Assembly (NCBI RefSeq): GCF_009727055.1
Contig: NC_052360.1
Span: 66,775,933 to 66,839,932, forward strand
DNA from: Benincasa hispida
Taxonomy: Eukaryota; Streptophyta; Magnoliopsida; Cucurbitales; Cucurbitaceae
Length of the DNA stretch: 64,000 bases
Direction of reading: 5' to 3'
Below the pieces are notes generated by a model. That model saw nothing but the letters and a program-made list of their open reading frames with translations, searched no databases and had not been told where the DNA came from. Every line of letters begins with the position of its first letter. Position 1 is the first letter of the stretch. Positions 45,534-54,079 of the stretch are shown one piece after another. The translations under genes and the position numbers were made by a program.

Positions 45534-46010
45534 TGATGACATGCAGAAATGCATGTCATCTTAGGTCTTTTACTTAGAATTATGAAGGTTGTTAGGCAGA
45601 ATATGCAACAATCATATTAGGAATTCACGAGAAAAAGAGTTTGCGTCGATCAGCCTGTCGAATCTCAGCTAACCTGTTATTTTGCGTTAATTATGCGTTC
45701 AATGTTCTATTTTTGTAGCCAATGCAGGAAATGAACACAAACGCGGAAACCGGACCACCACATAGACAACCGCATGCAGAGAAACACTCCATCGCAAAGC
45801 TGAATGCGTCGATCAACTCATGGATGTTGCAATAATCATCCATATGCGTCCATCGCATGAGAGTTGTACTCGTCAAGCGATTGCGGTCATCATGTAGAGT
45901 TGCGGTATTAAGCAAATGCGGCCATTGAATGATTGCGGCTACGTGACAATGCAAACTATTGGGATCAACGCAAGGTAGGTAGAATGAACGCATCAACGCA
46001 TCTACCTCGA
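45534..46010 (+). repeat. 3' LTR of element D, truncated
   Basis: It begins tgatgacatgcagaaatg, whose first bases form a perfect hairpin (gatgacatgca with tgcatgtcatc around GAAA). It is rich in gcgtt/gcggt motifs and stops where CACTAG begins at 46011. Confidence 0.8.
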
Positions 46011-46093
46011 CACTAGAAGAAATTTGGGCTTTAATGTCGGTTGGAAAAAGTGAAACCAGATGTATAATGTCGATTTTTTTTTTTAAAAAAAAA
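46011..46093 (+). repeat. Left terminal inverted repeat of CACTA element
   Basis: Matches the complement of 53998-54079 through ctttaatgtcggtt, aaaaagtgaaa, cagatgtataatgtcgat and the T/A runs. Confidence 0.9.
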
Positions 46094-46730
46094 GAAAAGA
46101 AAAAACGGATCTTTCATTTTAACCAAACCTTCTCTCTTCTTTCACCCTCTCTTACCAAACCCTCTCTTCTCCTTTGCCATTCGAATCCCCACAATTTTCG
46201 TTGTTCCGATCGTTGTCATCACCGGCATTGGTCTCTGTCATCCGATCGTTGTTGTGGACGTTGTTCGATCGTTTTCGTGGGCATTGTCGTGGGTCTCTGT
46301 CGTCTTCAACAACGTTGTCCAGTCATTGTCGTGGTCTCTATCAGCGACATTGGTTGGATCTGTAGATTTGGGTCACCGGCGTTGGTGGATGGTCATCGGC
46401 GTAGTGGAGTTCGCCGTTCGTAGATTTCGTCAGTGGTGGAGTTCTTTCTTCTCCTTGGATCTGTAGATTCTGGTGGGTCAGCTTGCTATCCGTCCAGCTT
46501 TTTCTGGTCGTGGAGGTGGGTCACCGTCATTCGATCTACTCGTGGGTCTCATCCGGTTTATCTTCTGTTGTAACTTGGCTTTTCGTTAGATTTCTATCAT
46601 TCATTTTAAGAATTACATTGCTAAGAACTGGTCCCCCGTTGACCCAGGTAATAGATATGTTTGTTGAATTGTTATTGGAATCATTGGCTAGTTTTGGTGG
46701 CTTAATTGTTCTTGTTGAAATGATGTAGAT
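46094..46730 (+). other. CACTA left internal region
   Basis: CT-rich, UTR-like sequence (tctcttctttcaccctctc at about 46134), then runs of cgttgtc/gtcgtggtc. Open frames at 46034-46728 are Val/Ser/Arg-rich and unsupported. It might be a further captured fragment, but I do not recognise one. Confidence 0.5.
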
Positions 46731-47167
46731 GAATAACAGAAGATTTCTGAGAATGATAAAGATGCAGTCCGGAAGAACATTCTTCCATTCTTGTCACAGG
46801 TTCCATCTTTGTTGAGGTAAGTGTCTATTGTCTATTTATGTATGATGTAAAATAGCAGTTTAAGACTGCCTTTTTGAATATTTTGGGTATAATAGGAATT
46901 TGGGAAACTCATTGTTCTATGAACAATCTTTTTAAATTTGGTAACTTCCAAAAATAATTGACTATGACATGTGTGGATCTGAATTCTTTCTGTTGCTTCA
47001 ACATCGTGCATATGCAGGGTACAACTTGGGGAGTGCTTAAAGTCTATCATTCATGCTGATTATCCGGAGCAATGGTCGTGTCTTCTTGATTGAGTGAAAG
47101 AAAATTTACAAGCTCCAAACATTTATGGGGCTTTATTTGTGTTGCGAATTCTCGCTAGAAAATATGA
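46731..47167 (+). pseudogene. Captured importin-7/8-like (SAD2-type) exons
   Basis: Exon-like block 46731-46816 reads QKISENDKDAVRKNILPFLS then QVPSLL, and ends in a good donor (ttgag|gtaagt). After a 201-bp intron the acceptor atgcag at 47017 leads to 47018-47167, reading VQLGECLKSIIHADYPEQW, SCLLD-stop-VKENLQ, NIYGALFVLRILARKYE, followed by gtgagt. This is the N-terminal HEAT-repeat region of plant importin-beta-like SAD2/importin-7/8, which carries cargo into the nucleus. Codon phase is kept across the intron. One stop (an expected Trp to TGA) shows decay. It is a gene piece, not a gene. Confidence 0.8.
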
Positions 47168-47394
47168 GTGAGTATATTATGTTTTTTAGTTGTGGGCTTT
47201 TCCGATCCGGTCATCTACTTATCTGATCTACTCATGGGTCTTCCGATCCGATTTTTCTTCTGTGTAGTTTGAATTTTCTTTAGTTATGAAGCAGTAACAA
47301 TGTGAATAAGTTGAAATTTAAACAGTCAATAGGTTCATTACAGATAGAGAAATCTATCTTTCCATGTTCCTATGCTTTGTTGTTATCTTTAAAG

Positions 47395-48157
47395 TCATTC
47401 TTCTTTCTTTCAGGATGATTTCTCTTAAAGTGGCCTTCTTTATAAGAATGATAGCACTTAATCACCGGTTTTTGCCTATGAAATATATGCCCCTTTATAA
47501 ACTTTTCTTTTTGAAATGATTGTTCTTCCCCTTTGAAAATAAGGTCTCACAATTTCCAGAACTTTTAGATTCTGCCTTGAATTCCAGCTACTTACATCTG
47601 ACGGCTGCACTTACTGCATCAGTGGAGATATTATCCCTTCCATACTTAAGTGTCATTTTTACATCTTTATATGTATTTGGTAATTAATTAAAAAGAATGG
47701 TTGCTTCACTTTCTTTGCCTAGTTTCTCCTCTATTTGATTTATTTTTTATGTTAGTCTTCTACAGTTATCTAGGTTCTCATCCATTGTTTTGCAGTATTC
47801 ATCTTGAATGAGAACAACCTTTCCCTCAAGAAAATTTTATTTGACACATCCTTTTTCTCATATAAAGCTTCTAATTTATTCAAAACTTCATATGTTGTGC
47901 ATTCATCAATTACTTGCCTTAGTTTGTTGTCAGTTACATTCAATAACAGAGTTCTTCTATAGGCTACTTCTTCAATATTTTTTTTTCTCTACTTGAGTTA
48001 GGGTTGTAGGTAATGTCTTAGGATCTTCTAATCCTTTTAAGGTCTTTTGATATGTTAATATCATTTTAATCTTCTTTGACCACAGATTAAAATCATTATT
48101 TTCAGTGAACTTTTCAATTGTGTACTTCTCTACTACCATTGATAAGTTCTTTTCCAA
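47395..48157 (-). pseudogene. copia gag in the nested element
   Basis: From 48157 leftward the frame MEKNLSMVVEKYTIEKFTEN then NDFNLWSKKIKMIL is a copia gag N-terminus. After a degenerate middle, about 47470-47415 reads a zinc knuckle-like KCYHSYKEGHFKRNHP in which two cysteines are changed (to Ser and His). It is inactive. Confidence 0.78.
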
Positions 48158-48172
48158 GTTTTGATACCAAAT

Positions 48173-48656
48173 TGTAAAGAGAAAACAACTACATATGTCT
48201 CACTGTAAAGGTAATACAACAATTGAATATGATTGTCCATCTTCTTTACTCTTCTGATCAACATGCAAATTCTCTCTTAAATTCTCTGATCTTTCTATTC
48301 ACTCACAACAAATCAATGGAAACAAAATTTGAGTAAAGAACTAGAAGAAGATTAAGGAAAGTAGAAGAGAAACACCTGATTTATAGTGGTTCGACTTATT
48401 TATTCCTACATTCACTTCAGAGAACAGCCATTGACATCTTTATTTAAGATCAAAATTAAAAAGCAGACATTACAAAGCACAATCAGGTTCGATTCTTCAC
48501 AAAGACTTATTTTCCCTCTTACAGCCCTAATTACAAAGCTCAAATCTTTTGCATTGATTTAAACAGTCAATAGGTTCATTATAGAAGAAGTACTCAATAG
48601 GTTCCTTTGAATTACTGAGCAAAACAGCTCCCATACAAGCACTTTCTCTTCTAACA
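48173..48656 (-). repeat. 5' LTR of the nested copia
   Basis: 484 bp, TGTTAGAAGAG to CTTTACA on the minus strand, directly before the primer site. Confidence 0.75.
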
Positions 48657-48811
48657 ATTGGTCCGTTCATTGACTATTACTGAAATACAACTACACTTTT
48701 GGTGCATTCGTAAGTCGTTATTCCGATATCTCTCTTTTTCGAATCTTGTATTCGTTTCTCTTTTACTTCCAAAGTTCAATCTATCCTTAATGAATGTTGT
48801 AGTGTTTCATA

Positions 48812-49045
48812 TTACTGTCATGCTCCCTAGCTGTGTCCTGCAACATCAGTCAATATCTGTGCATCGGGCACTTCTCGGCCGTATCATTCCAGGTTTTAGG
48901 GCATATGAAGATTGTATGCGTGCTGATGTTGGGGTGGCTGCTCTTTGATTCAGAGATGACATTGAAGAACATATCAGGGATGGTTCTTGTTGGGATGGTG
49001 GTGTATAGCTGGGCAGTTGAAATTGAGAAAAAAGCATCATTCTAA
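48812..49045 (+). pseudogene. Captured UDP-xylose-transporter-like C-terminal exon
   Basis: The frame LLSCSLAVSCNISQYLCIG, HFSAVSFQVLGHMKIVCVL, MLGWLLFDSEMTLKNISGM and VVYSWAVEIEKKASF-stop is the last membrane-spanning part of a nucleotide-sugar transporter of the plant UXT (NST-KT/triose-phosphate transporter) group. These proteins sit in the Golgi or ER membrane and import UDP-xylose. The piece is still open for 77 codons with no stop. The N-terminal three quarters of the gene are absent here, so it cannot make a transporter. Confidence 0.8.
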
Positions 49046-49078
49046 TATTCGATTTAAATTATTTGATCATTCGATAAG

Positions 49079-49193
49079 CATTACTATAAGAATTTTGCCT
49101 TGAATGTACCATTTATGCACATTCCCAGTTGAATATGAATTCTGATAACATTTTCACTTTCAATTCTTTGTCTTAAACCTTTTTTGTTTCTGT
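49079..49193 (+). repeat. CACTA internal repeat R1
   Basis: ttgaatgtaccatttatgca and tttgtcttaaacctt are shared with 51145-51270. Confidence 0.85.
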
Positions 49194-49202
49194 GTTTTTT
49201 AG

Positions 49203-49272
49203 GTGTTTGGAATGGGTGGGGAAAAGATGGATTTCTTGCAACAGCAAGGGATTCAGGTGAAAATTATTCCTG
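49203..49272 (+). pseudogene. Captured uroporphyrinogen-III C-methyltransferase exon
   Basis: Bounded by an acceptor (tttttttag-like, ag at 49201-49202) and a donor (cctg|gtaagt), the 70-nt block reads VFGMGGEKMDFLQQQGIQVK then IIPG. This corresponds to the conserved GGD-VFGRGGEE region of SUMT/UPM1 enzymes, which make precorrin-2 for siroheme in plastids. It is a single exon with two conservative changes and no stop. Too short to act alone. Confidence 0.75.
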
Positions 49273-49415
49273 GTAAGTGCATTTTTGAATACTTGTAGTT
49301 TTAAGCACAGTTTCTAAGTGTTTTCAAGTGACTCTAATGATATGAAAATTCCTGTTTGAGAAGTTATAGTGTGCTTATTTCTCTTTGGACCATATTGGAT
49401 TAGAATGTAACACCC

Positions 49416-49766
49416 GTTTATGACTCATGGGTACTATTTATTTGTAGTTTAAATTTGATTCAAGGTGCTTGAGTTTGTGGGTTGCCCTATGGTAGTTTGT
49501 GGGTTATCCATACACTATGGTAGTTTTTATGACAATTTTTGAGATTTGAAGTACATTGTGAGCTAAATTTGCTTATTGATGTATACGTTCTTGAATATTC
49601 ATTTTTTTGGGAATTCTGATAGTTATGTTGAGAACAAGTGGTTGTGAAATATTTTTGGGAGTGTGTTTCTTTGAACAGGTTCAAGGTAAATTTTTGGTTT
49701 TGTTGTCGTAGCATCGTTATGCTGCCGAAAATTTTCCATCGTCTTCGTATCTCATATCTAGGTAAC
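49416..49766 (+). repeat. CACTA internal repeat R2, copy 1
   Basis: About 350 bp repeated at 50648-50996, from gactcatgggtactattta to atctcatatctaggtaac. Small substitutions and indels only. Confidence 0.9.
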
Positions 49767-49979
49767 ACTCTGGTTTTGTTGTGGTTTCTACCCTATTTAT
49801 AGGGTCCCTAGGTTGTATTTGAGGTATTATTCAATAAAAATTAGATTCAAGAAAACTCCAAGATTGGTCCTACATTAGTCCGGATTAAAAACAAAAACCC
49901 AATATTTAGTTTTGATACTTGAGTTTGCCAGCAGCCAATTACAATATTAATTATTAAGCTTCTAGACTTGTTCTCCTAG

Positions 49980-50138
49980 GGTGAGCTTGTGCGTGCTTTA
50001 GGAGGTGCTATAACATCAGCTTCTCTTCTTGGAGTTCTTCTAGGACATAATTAATCATTTCTTCAAGGTCCAGAATTTGCACCTCCTCGGATCAGGGAGG
50101 CCATCTGGTGTGGGAGAACAAACCAACTACAGAAAAAG
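49980..50138 (+). pseudogene. Captured arginase exon
   Basis: The block, preceded by an acceptor (ttctcctag) and followed by gtattc, reads GELVRALGGAITSASLLGVL, LGHN-stop-SFLQGPEFAPPRIR, EAIWCGRTNQLQKK. This matches the N-terminal region of plant mitochondrial arginase (GHNSSFLQGPAFAPPRIREAIW in the family), which splits arginine to ornithine and urea. One stop (TAA) and a shift near the end mark decay. The metal-binding motifs of arginase lie further downstream and are absent. Confidence 0.82.
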
Positions 50139-50647
50139 GTATTCAATTCTGTTGCCTTTAGAAAGTTTCATAAAATTAACTTGGTATATGTTTAACGTGG
50201 AATAGCATTAAAGTTGGTTTATTCTTAATATAAAATAACAATAGTAGTATTATCCTATGTTGTTACTTGAAATCTTATCACCTTTTCTATTTTTCAAGAT
50301 GGTAAATCATAATTTGTTTCATAGCCTTGTATTCAAGATTTCAAAATTAACGCCAAAGAGTCGTGTGTATAAAGTTTTGATAATTAGTACGAAAAATCAT
50401 CAAAATAAGATATATTAGAACATTATGATTTCAGAAGCAAGCAAGTTGAAGAAACTAATTGTGGAACCTAGGGAATTTTTAATGTGTATTGTCTTGTCTG
50501 GACACTCATTTACTTGCAAGTGGGCTACTTGACTAGACAACAGTTCTGTGTGTAAACCCCTTGCCTGATAGCTCATGTTAGCTGAAATTATGAACTCCAT
50601 TGGCAAACAGGAATGGGACCGGTGCAATCCTCATAGGGAGGTTTGTA
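50139..50647 (+). other. CACTA interior, unassigned
   Basis: Non-coding, intron-like A/T-rich sequence after the arginase donor. The minus-strand frame 50415-50627 is not supported. Confidence 0.45.
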
Positions 50648-50996
50648 GTTTACGACTCATGGGTACTATTTATTTGTAGTTTAGATTTGATTCAAGGTGC
50701 TCGAGTTTGTAGGTCGCACTATGGTAGTTTGTGGGTTATTCATGCACTATGGTAATCATTGTGACAACTTTTGAGGTTTGAAGTATATTGTGAGCTAAAT
50801 TTGCTTATTGATGTATGTGTTCTTAAATATTCATTTTTGGGAATTTTGATAGTTTTGTTGAGAACAAGTGGTTGTGAAATATTTTTGGGAGTGTGTTTCT
50901 TTGAACAGGTTCAAGGTAAATTTTGGGTTTTGTTGTGGTAGCATCGTTATGCTGCCAAAAATTTTCCATCATCTTCGTATCTCATATCTAGGTAAC
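50648..50996 (+). repeat. CACTA internal repeat R2, copy 2
   Basis: Direct copy of 49416-49766. The open frame 50868-51089 starts inside it. Confidence 0.9.
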
Positions 50997-51144
50997 AAAG
51001 CTTCTTCTCTTCAAGATCTTGAAAAAGAAGATTCTCTCATTTATTCAACTATTGAGTTTTCTTGTTTTGCAGATGCAACAAAGGAGTAAATATTTGGTAT
51101 CGCAACCTCTTTATGCTTTTTCTTGGGGAACTTTAGATCCAACA

Positions 51145-51270
51145 CATTCACTACAAGAATTTTCCCTTGAATGTACCATTTATGCACATTCCCAATAAAC
51201 AGATTAGTTGAATATGAATTCTTTCAAATTTTCACTTTCAATCCTTTGTCTTAAACCTTGTTTATTTGTG
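51145..51270 (+). repeat. CACTA internal repeat R1, copy 2
   Basis: Copy of 49079-49193 with an extra stretch near agattagttg (51200). Confidence 0.85.
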
Positions 51271-51285
51271 ATTCTTTGAACAACA

Positions 51286-51400
51286 GTGGTCAGACAAAGA
51301 TGCCTATAAACAAGAAACTGCTAAAGCTAGGGGTTTGGTTCAAGAAGAATTATGAAGGGATCCATACTTACCAAGTGGAGAGAGACAGTAATCTCATAAT
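51286..51400 (+). pseudogene. Unidentified exon-like fragment in CACTA element
   Basis: It reads [23 protein letters not shown]. The look is that of a captured exon, hydrophilic and with one stop, but I cannot name the source gene. Confidence 0.35.
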
Positions 51401-51734
51401 GTTTGTAAAATCATAATGTTTGTATTACTTGTAATTTGTGTTTTCAAGGCCTGAATTATTGTACGACCTTTTAAATTATAATTTTATAGCAGAATTTGTG
51501 GATTAAATGTAATTGATTTACAATCCATACATGAATAATATGTCATAGCCACAACGTTTAATGATGATGTGTCATGTTATACTTTTTGACGAAAAAATGG
51601 ATTCGACAACAGAATTTAAAAAAACGGACAGATTCGGGTTTCAATGACGGTTAAGAATTTAAAAAAAAAACACGACATTAAAATTGACGTGAAAAAGATC
51701 TAAAAAAAGGGAATGAAATTGCAGATTGAATTAC

Positions 51735-51815
51735 CTCAGAAACAGATTCATTGAGTAGGTGTTTGAGGGAGTGATGATCTAAGAGATTGGCTTTTCTGGC
51801 ATTTTTGGTCGCCAT
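51735..51815 (-). pseudogene. Captured signal peptidase complex subunit 2 first exon
   Basis: Minus strand, ATG at 51815-51813, 27 codons MATKNARKANLLDHHSLKHL then LNESVSE, then the donor GTAATT at 51734. This is the N-terminus of plant SPCS2/SPC25 (KKANLLDHHSIKH-type), a subunit of the ER signal peptidase. Its CT-rich leader (minus strand 51816-51900) seems to have come along, so the fragment may include a promoter or 5' UTR. It has no stops. The transmembrane part is absent. Confidence 0.8.
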
Positions 51816-52277
51816 TTTTTATAGCTTTTGGTTTCAGTTCTATTCACCGTCTACGAAGGTTTGTCTGAAATTTGAGAGAGAGAGGAGAGAAACAAAATGT
51901 AACCTAAGACCATTTTCGTAAGAAACAAAAATGAGATTATACGGAGAGGGCTAGCTGATACTTCGACAACTGGGAGTGCAGCGTGCGGCGTCAGTCGATG
52001 AGATGGTGTCGAGTAGGAACGGCGAGAATTGGCCGAAGTAAAAAGAGAATGTGTTAATTTTTTCATAGAAGGTACCTATAAAATCAACAGCGACCATAAA
52101 ATTAAGCTGAAATCCACTGGAAATATAATCAAGAAAGCTGAATTGTGTTTTCTCAACGTAGTGATCAACAAACAGCTAACCTTTTAGAACCTAAAGAACA
52201 TAATTATATTACATCAATATGAAGAAGAAGAAGAAAAAATCGATACTAATAATTTCTAGAAATGTGAGAGATCCGAC

Positions 52278-53076
52278 CTTCTCATAGCCACCGTGAGAAG
52301 AAGATGGAATAACAAAATTTGCACCACTTTTTCTCTGTAAAGCTTTTCGAGATCACCCATCAATTTTTTGAGCTTACTGAACAAATGGAAATATGCACAT
52401 GAAGAAAGCGCAAGTTAATAATTTATAAGACAATTTCAATTTTATTCGATTACTTAAACAAGTCAATGTTTTTACCTTCAATTTTAAAATTTTAAAATAG
52501 ATCAGTCTTAAACTTTGAACAACAAACCTTTTCAAAACTAAACTAGAACATAATTTATGAACCAAGCAATGAATCATACAAAACCTAACCAACAAATAAT
52601 ACTCAAAATCTACTCATAGAGATAGATATGTTCAAACCCTACCTACAAAAGTAATCGCATCTGGCTACTAATAAAATTCCTTCCCACATTCTAGTTAAGG
52701 TATACTTTGATAATTTTTTTCCATAATGGAAAAGTAAAGACTAGACATTGATGGATTTATAAAGTAGTTACCAACTAATTCATGATTGCCATTGCTATTG
52801 AATCAAAACACTCAATGACCAATGGGTTATCTGTATTTAAAGAGAAAATCAGAATTATTTAATATTATTTTTTTAGAAAAAAAATAAGGAGGCTATAAAA
52901 TATTATTAATGAGAATAAGATTCAGAAGGCCATATGCTTGCCTTGTTTCCAAACTTCTGCATGCTCAAGCATAAAGGTCTCCAAATAGGATTAAGATTGT
53001 CTTTAACCACTTCAGTTTTACAGATTGGAATTGAGCCTCCAGTTTTAACAACTCTAGATATTCTCAGGAAAGGATC
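52278..53076 (-). pseudogene. Captured copine (BONZAI-type) exons
   Basis: Minus strand. Exon 53076-52942 reads DPFLRISRVVKTGGSIPICK, TEVVKDNLNPIWRPLCLSM, QKFGNK; after it AAG|GCAAGC has GC where a GT donor is expected. Exon 52376-52278 reads SKLKKLMGDLEKLYREK, then in another frame GANFVIPSSSHGGYEK, followed by donor GTCGG. Together these are part of a C2 domain of a plant copine such as BON1, a calcium-dependent membrane-binding protein. A frameshift and a changed splice site show decay. Confidence 0.8.
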
Positions 53077-53300
53077 CTAAGATAAACAATTAAACAAAGA
53101 GCACAAAAATCAAAGGCCTTCAATGGAAACAACAACAGTGAATTTAACATTAGTTTGAAAGTGTTTTTAATCACTAAACAACACTATTTTAGGAGTCCCA
53201 CCCCAAGAGAGTCAAAATTCATACATATTTATAATAATAATAACAAACATTACCAAACATTTTTGTAATAATTTGTGTTGGAGATTCAGAAAGAAAATCC

Positions 53301-53800
53301 TTATTTCTTTCTTCTGGGATTAACGAAATTGCAATTCACTCTAATTTCTCCTTCATTTCTCCTTGTAAGCACTCCTACATTCCCCAATTTCACCATCGAT
53401 GCCGAAAATTGGCTATAGAAAAGAAACGACTAATTCGCCATCAAATCCACAAACGAAGAAGTTCTCTCATCCAAAAATAGCGCTTGATTCGTTGCCAGAA
53501 GCCCTAATTTCTTCTGAAGATTCTTGAAATAAGCAGTATCGAACATTTTTGGAGTCGTCGCATCCAAAAATACCAAATCCATAGCTCTTTTACACTACCT
53601 TCGAAGGAAATTCAGAAATGGAGGTTTCAGAATCGGGTCGGGTTTTCGGGTCCTATTGAAATTGTAGAGCCTATCTTAGAAGGTATGGCAGGCGGCTCGA
53701 CCGATGGTGTGGGCGCCAGAGAATACGACTAAATTGAGGACGTCGAGCCCTAGATGATGGAAGTAGTCGATCAAAGCGGTTACGTTTTCGTGGCCCTGAG
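53301..53800 (-). pseudogene. Captured class III peroxidase C-terminal exon
   Basis: Minus strand from about 53797: GHENVTALIDYFHHLGLDVL, NLVVFSGAHTIGRAACHTF (the proximal heme-histidine motif SGAHTIGR), a stop, DRLYNFNRTRKPDP, then MFDTAYFKNLQKKLGLLATN, QALFLDERTSSFVDLMAN, a stop, and FSASMVKLGNVGVLTRRNEG, EIRVNCNFVN with the final cysteine, ending TAA at 53303-53301. This is the last exon of a secreted plant peroxidase. At least two stops and a shift disable it. The distal catalytic half is missing. Confidence 0.85.
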
Positions 53801-53997
53801 ACTTTCTCTACTTGGGCGATGTATAATAGGGTTTGGGCGATGCTGAAGAAAAGGGTGGTGAACGAAGCGACATAGGGTATAAATTAGGGATATATTATTT
53901 AATAAAATAAGAAAAAAAATATTACACCTTTAATGTCGATTTTAAACCGATATTAAAGCCCATTTTCAATGTCGGTTTAAAATTAACATTAAAGATC

Positions 53998-54079
53998 CAT
54001 TTTTTTTTAAAAAAAATCGACATTATACATCTGATTTCACTTTTTCTAACCGACATTAAAGACTGGATTTCTTCTAGTG
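53998..54079 (-). repeat. Right terminal inverted repeat of CACTA element
   Basis: Ends cttctagtg at 54079, the inverse of cactagaag at 46011. Subterminal atgtcgat/aatgtcggttt copies continue left to about 53930. Confidence 0.9.

Larger units (their letters stand above)
42385..46010 (+). mobile_element. Athila-like non-autonomous element D, truncated
   Basis: 5' LTR, tRNA-Asp primer site, about 1.5 kb of internal sequence, then a 3' LTR cut at 46010 by the CACTA element. The internal part has only a scrap of gag and then the same 3' landmarks as element C (ctaagtttgggggtg, paired 49-bp motifs, gcttgaggacaagcatg). It is therefore a short relative without pol or the second ORF. Confidence 0.82.
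47300..48656 (-). mobile_element. Truncated copia nested in the CACTA element
   Basis: On the minus strand it has an LTR (48656-48173), a primer site TGGTATCAAAACTTGG (48169-48154), then gag. A scrap resembling LTR sequence (aaacagtcaataggttcatt) at about 47325 repeats 48560-48580. Everything from protease to RNase H is missing, so it is a deletion product. Confidence 0.75.
46011..54079 (+). mobile_element. CACTA element carrying seven host gene fragments (Pack-CACTA-like)
   Basis: The left end cactagaagaaatttgggc and the right end (minus strand CACTAGAAGAAATCCAGTC) are inverted repeats of about 82 bp, with further subterminal aatgtcggttt/aatgtcgat motifs (53930-54060). Element length is 8069 bp. 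I see no TNP1, TNP2 or transposase coding. Flanking triplets (cga left, gcg right) do not match, and the flanks belong to different elements, so one side was rearranged. Inside are fragments of an importin, a UDP-xylose transporter, uroporphyrinogen methyltransferase, arginase, SPCS2, a copine and a peroxidase, plus a nested copia. Confidence 0.88.

Noticed and set aside
46034..46728. Overlapping + frames just inside the CACTA left end
   Set aside because: Biased Val/Ser/Arg composition from gtcgt-type repeats; no transposase or host-gene motif.
48812..49045. Open 77-codon transporter frame as a small membrane protein gene
   Set aside because: It is only the last part of a nucleotide-sugar transporter, next to fragments of unrelated genes inside a transposon.
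50868..51089. 73-codon + frame as an eighth captured gene
   Set aside because: Half of it lies in repeat R2 and the rest matches no family I can name.
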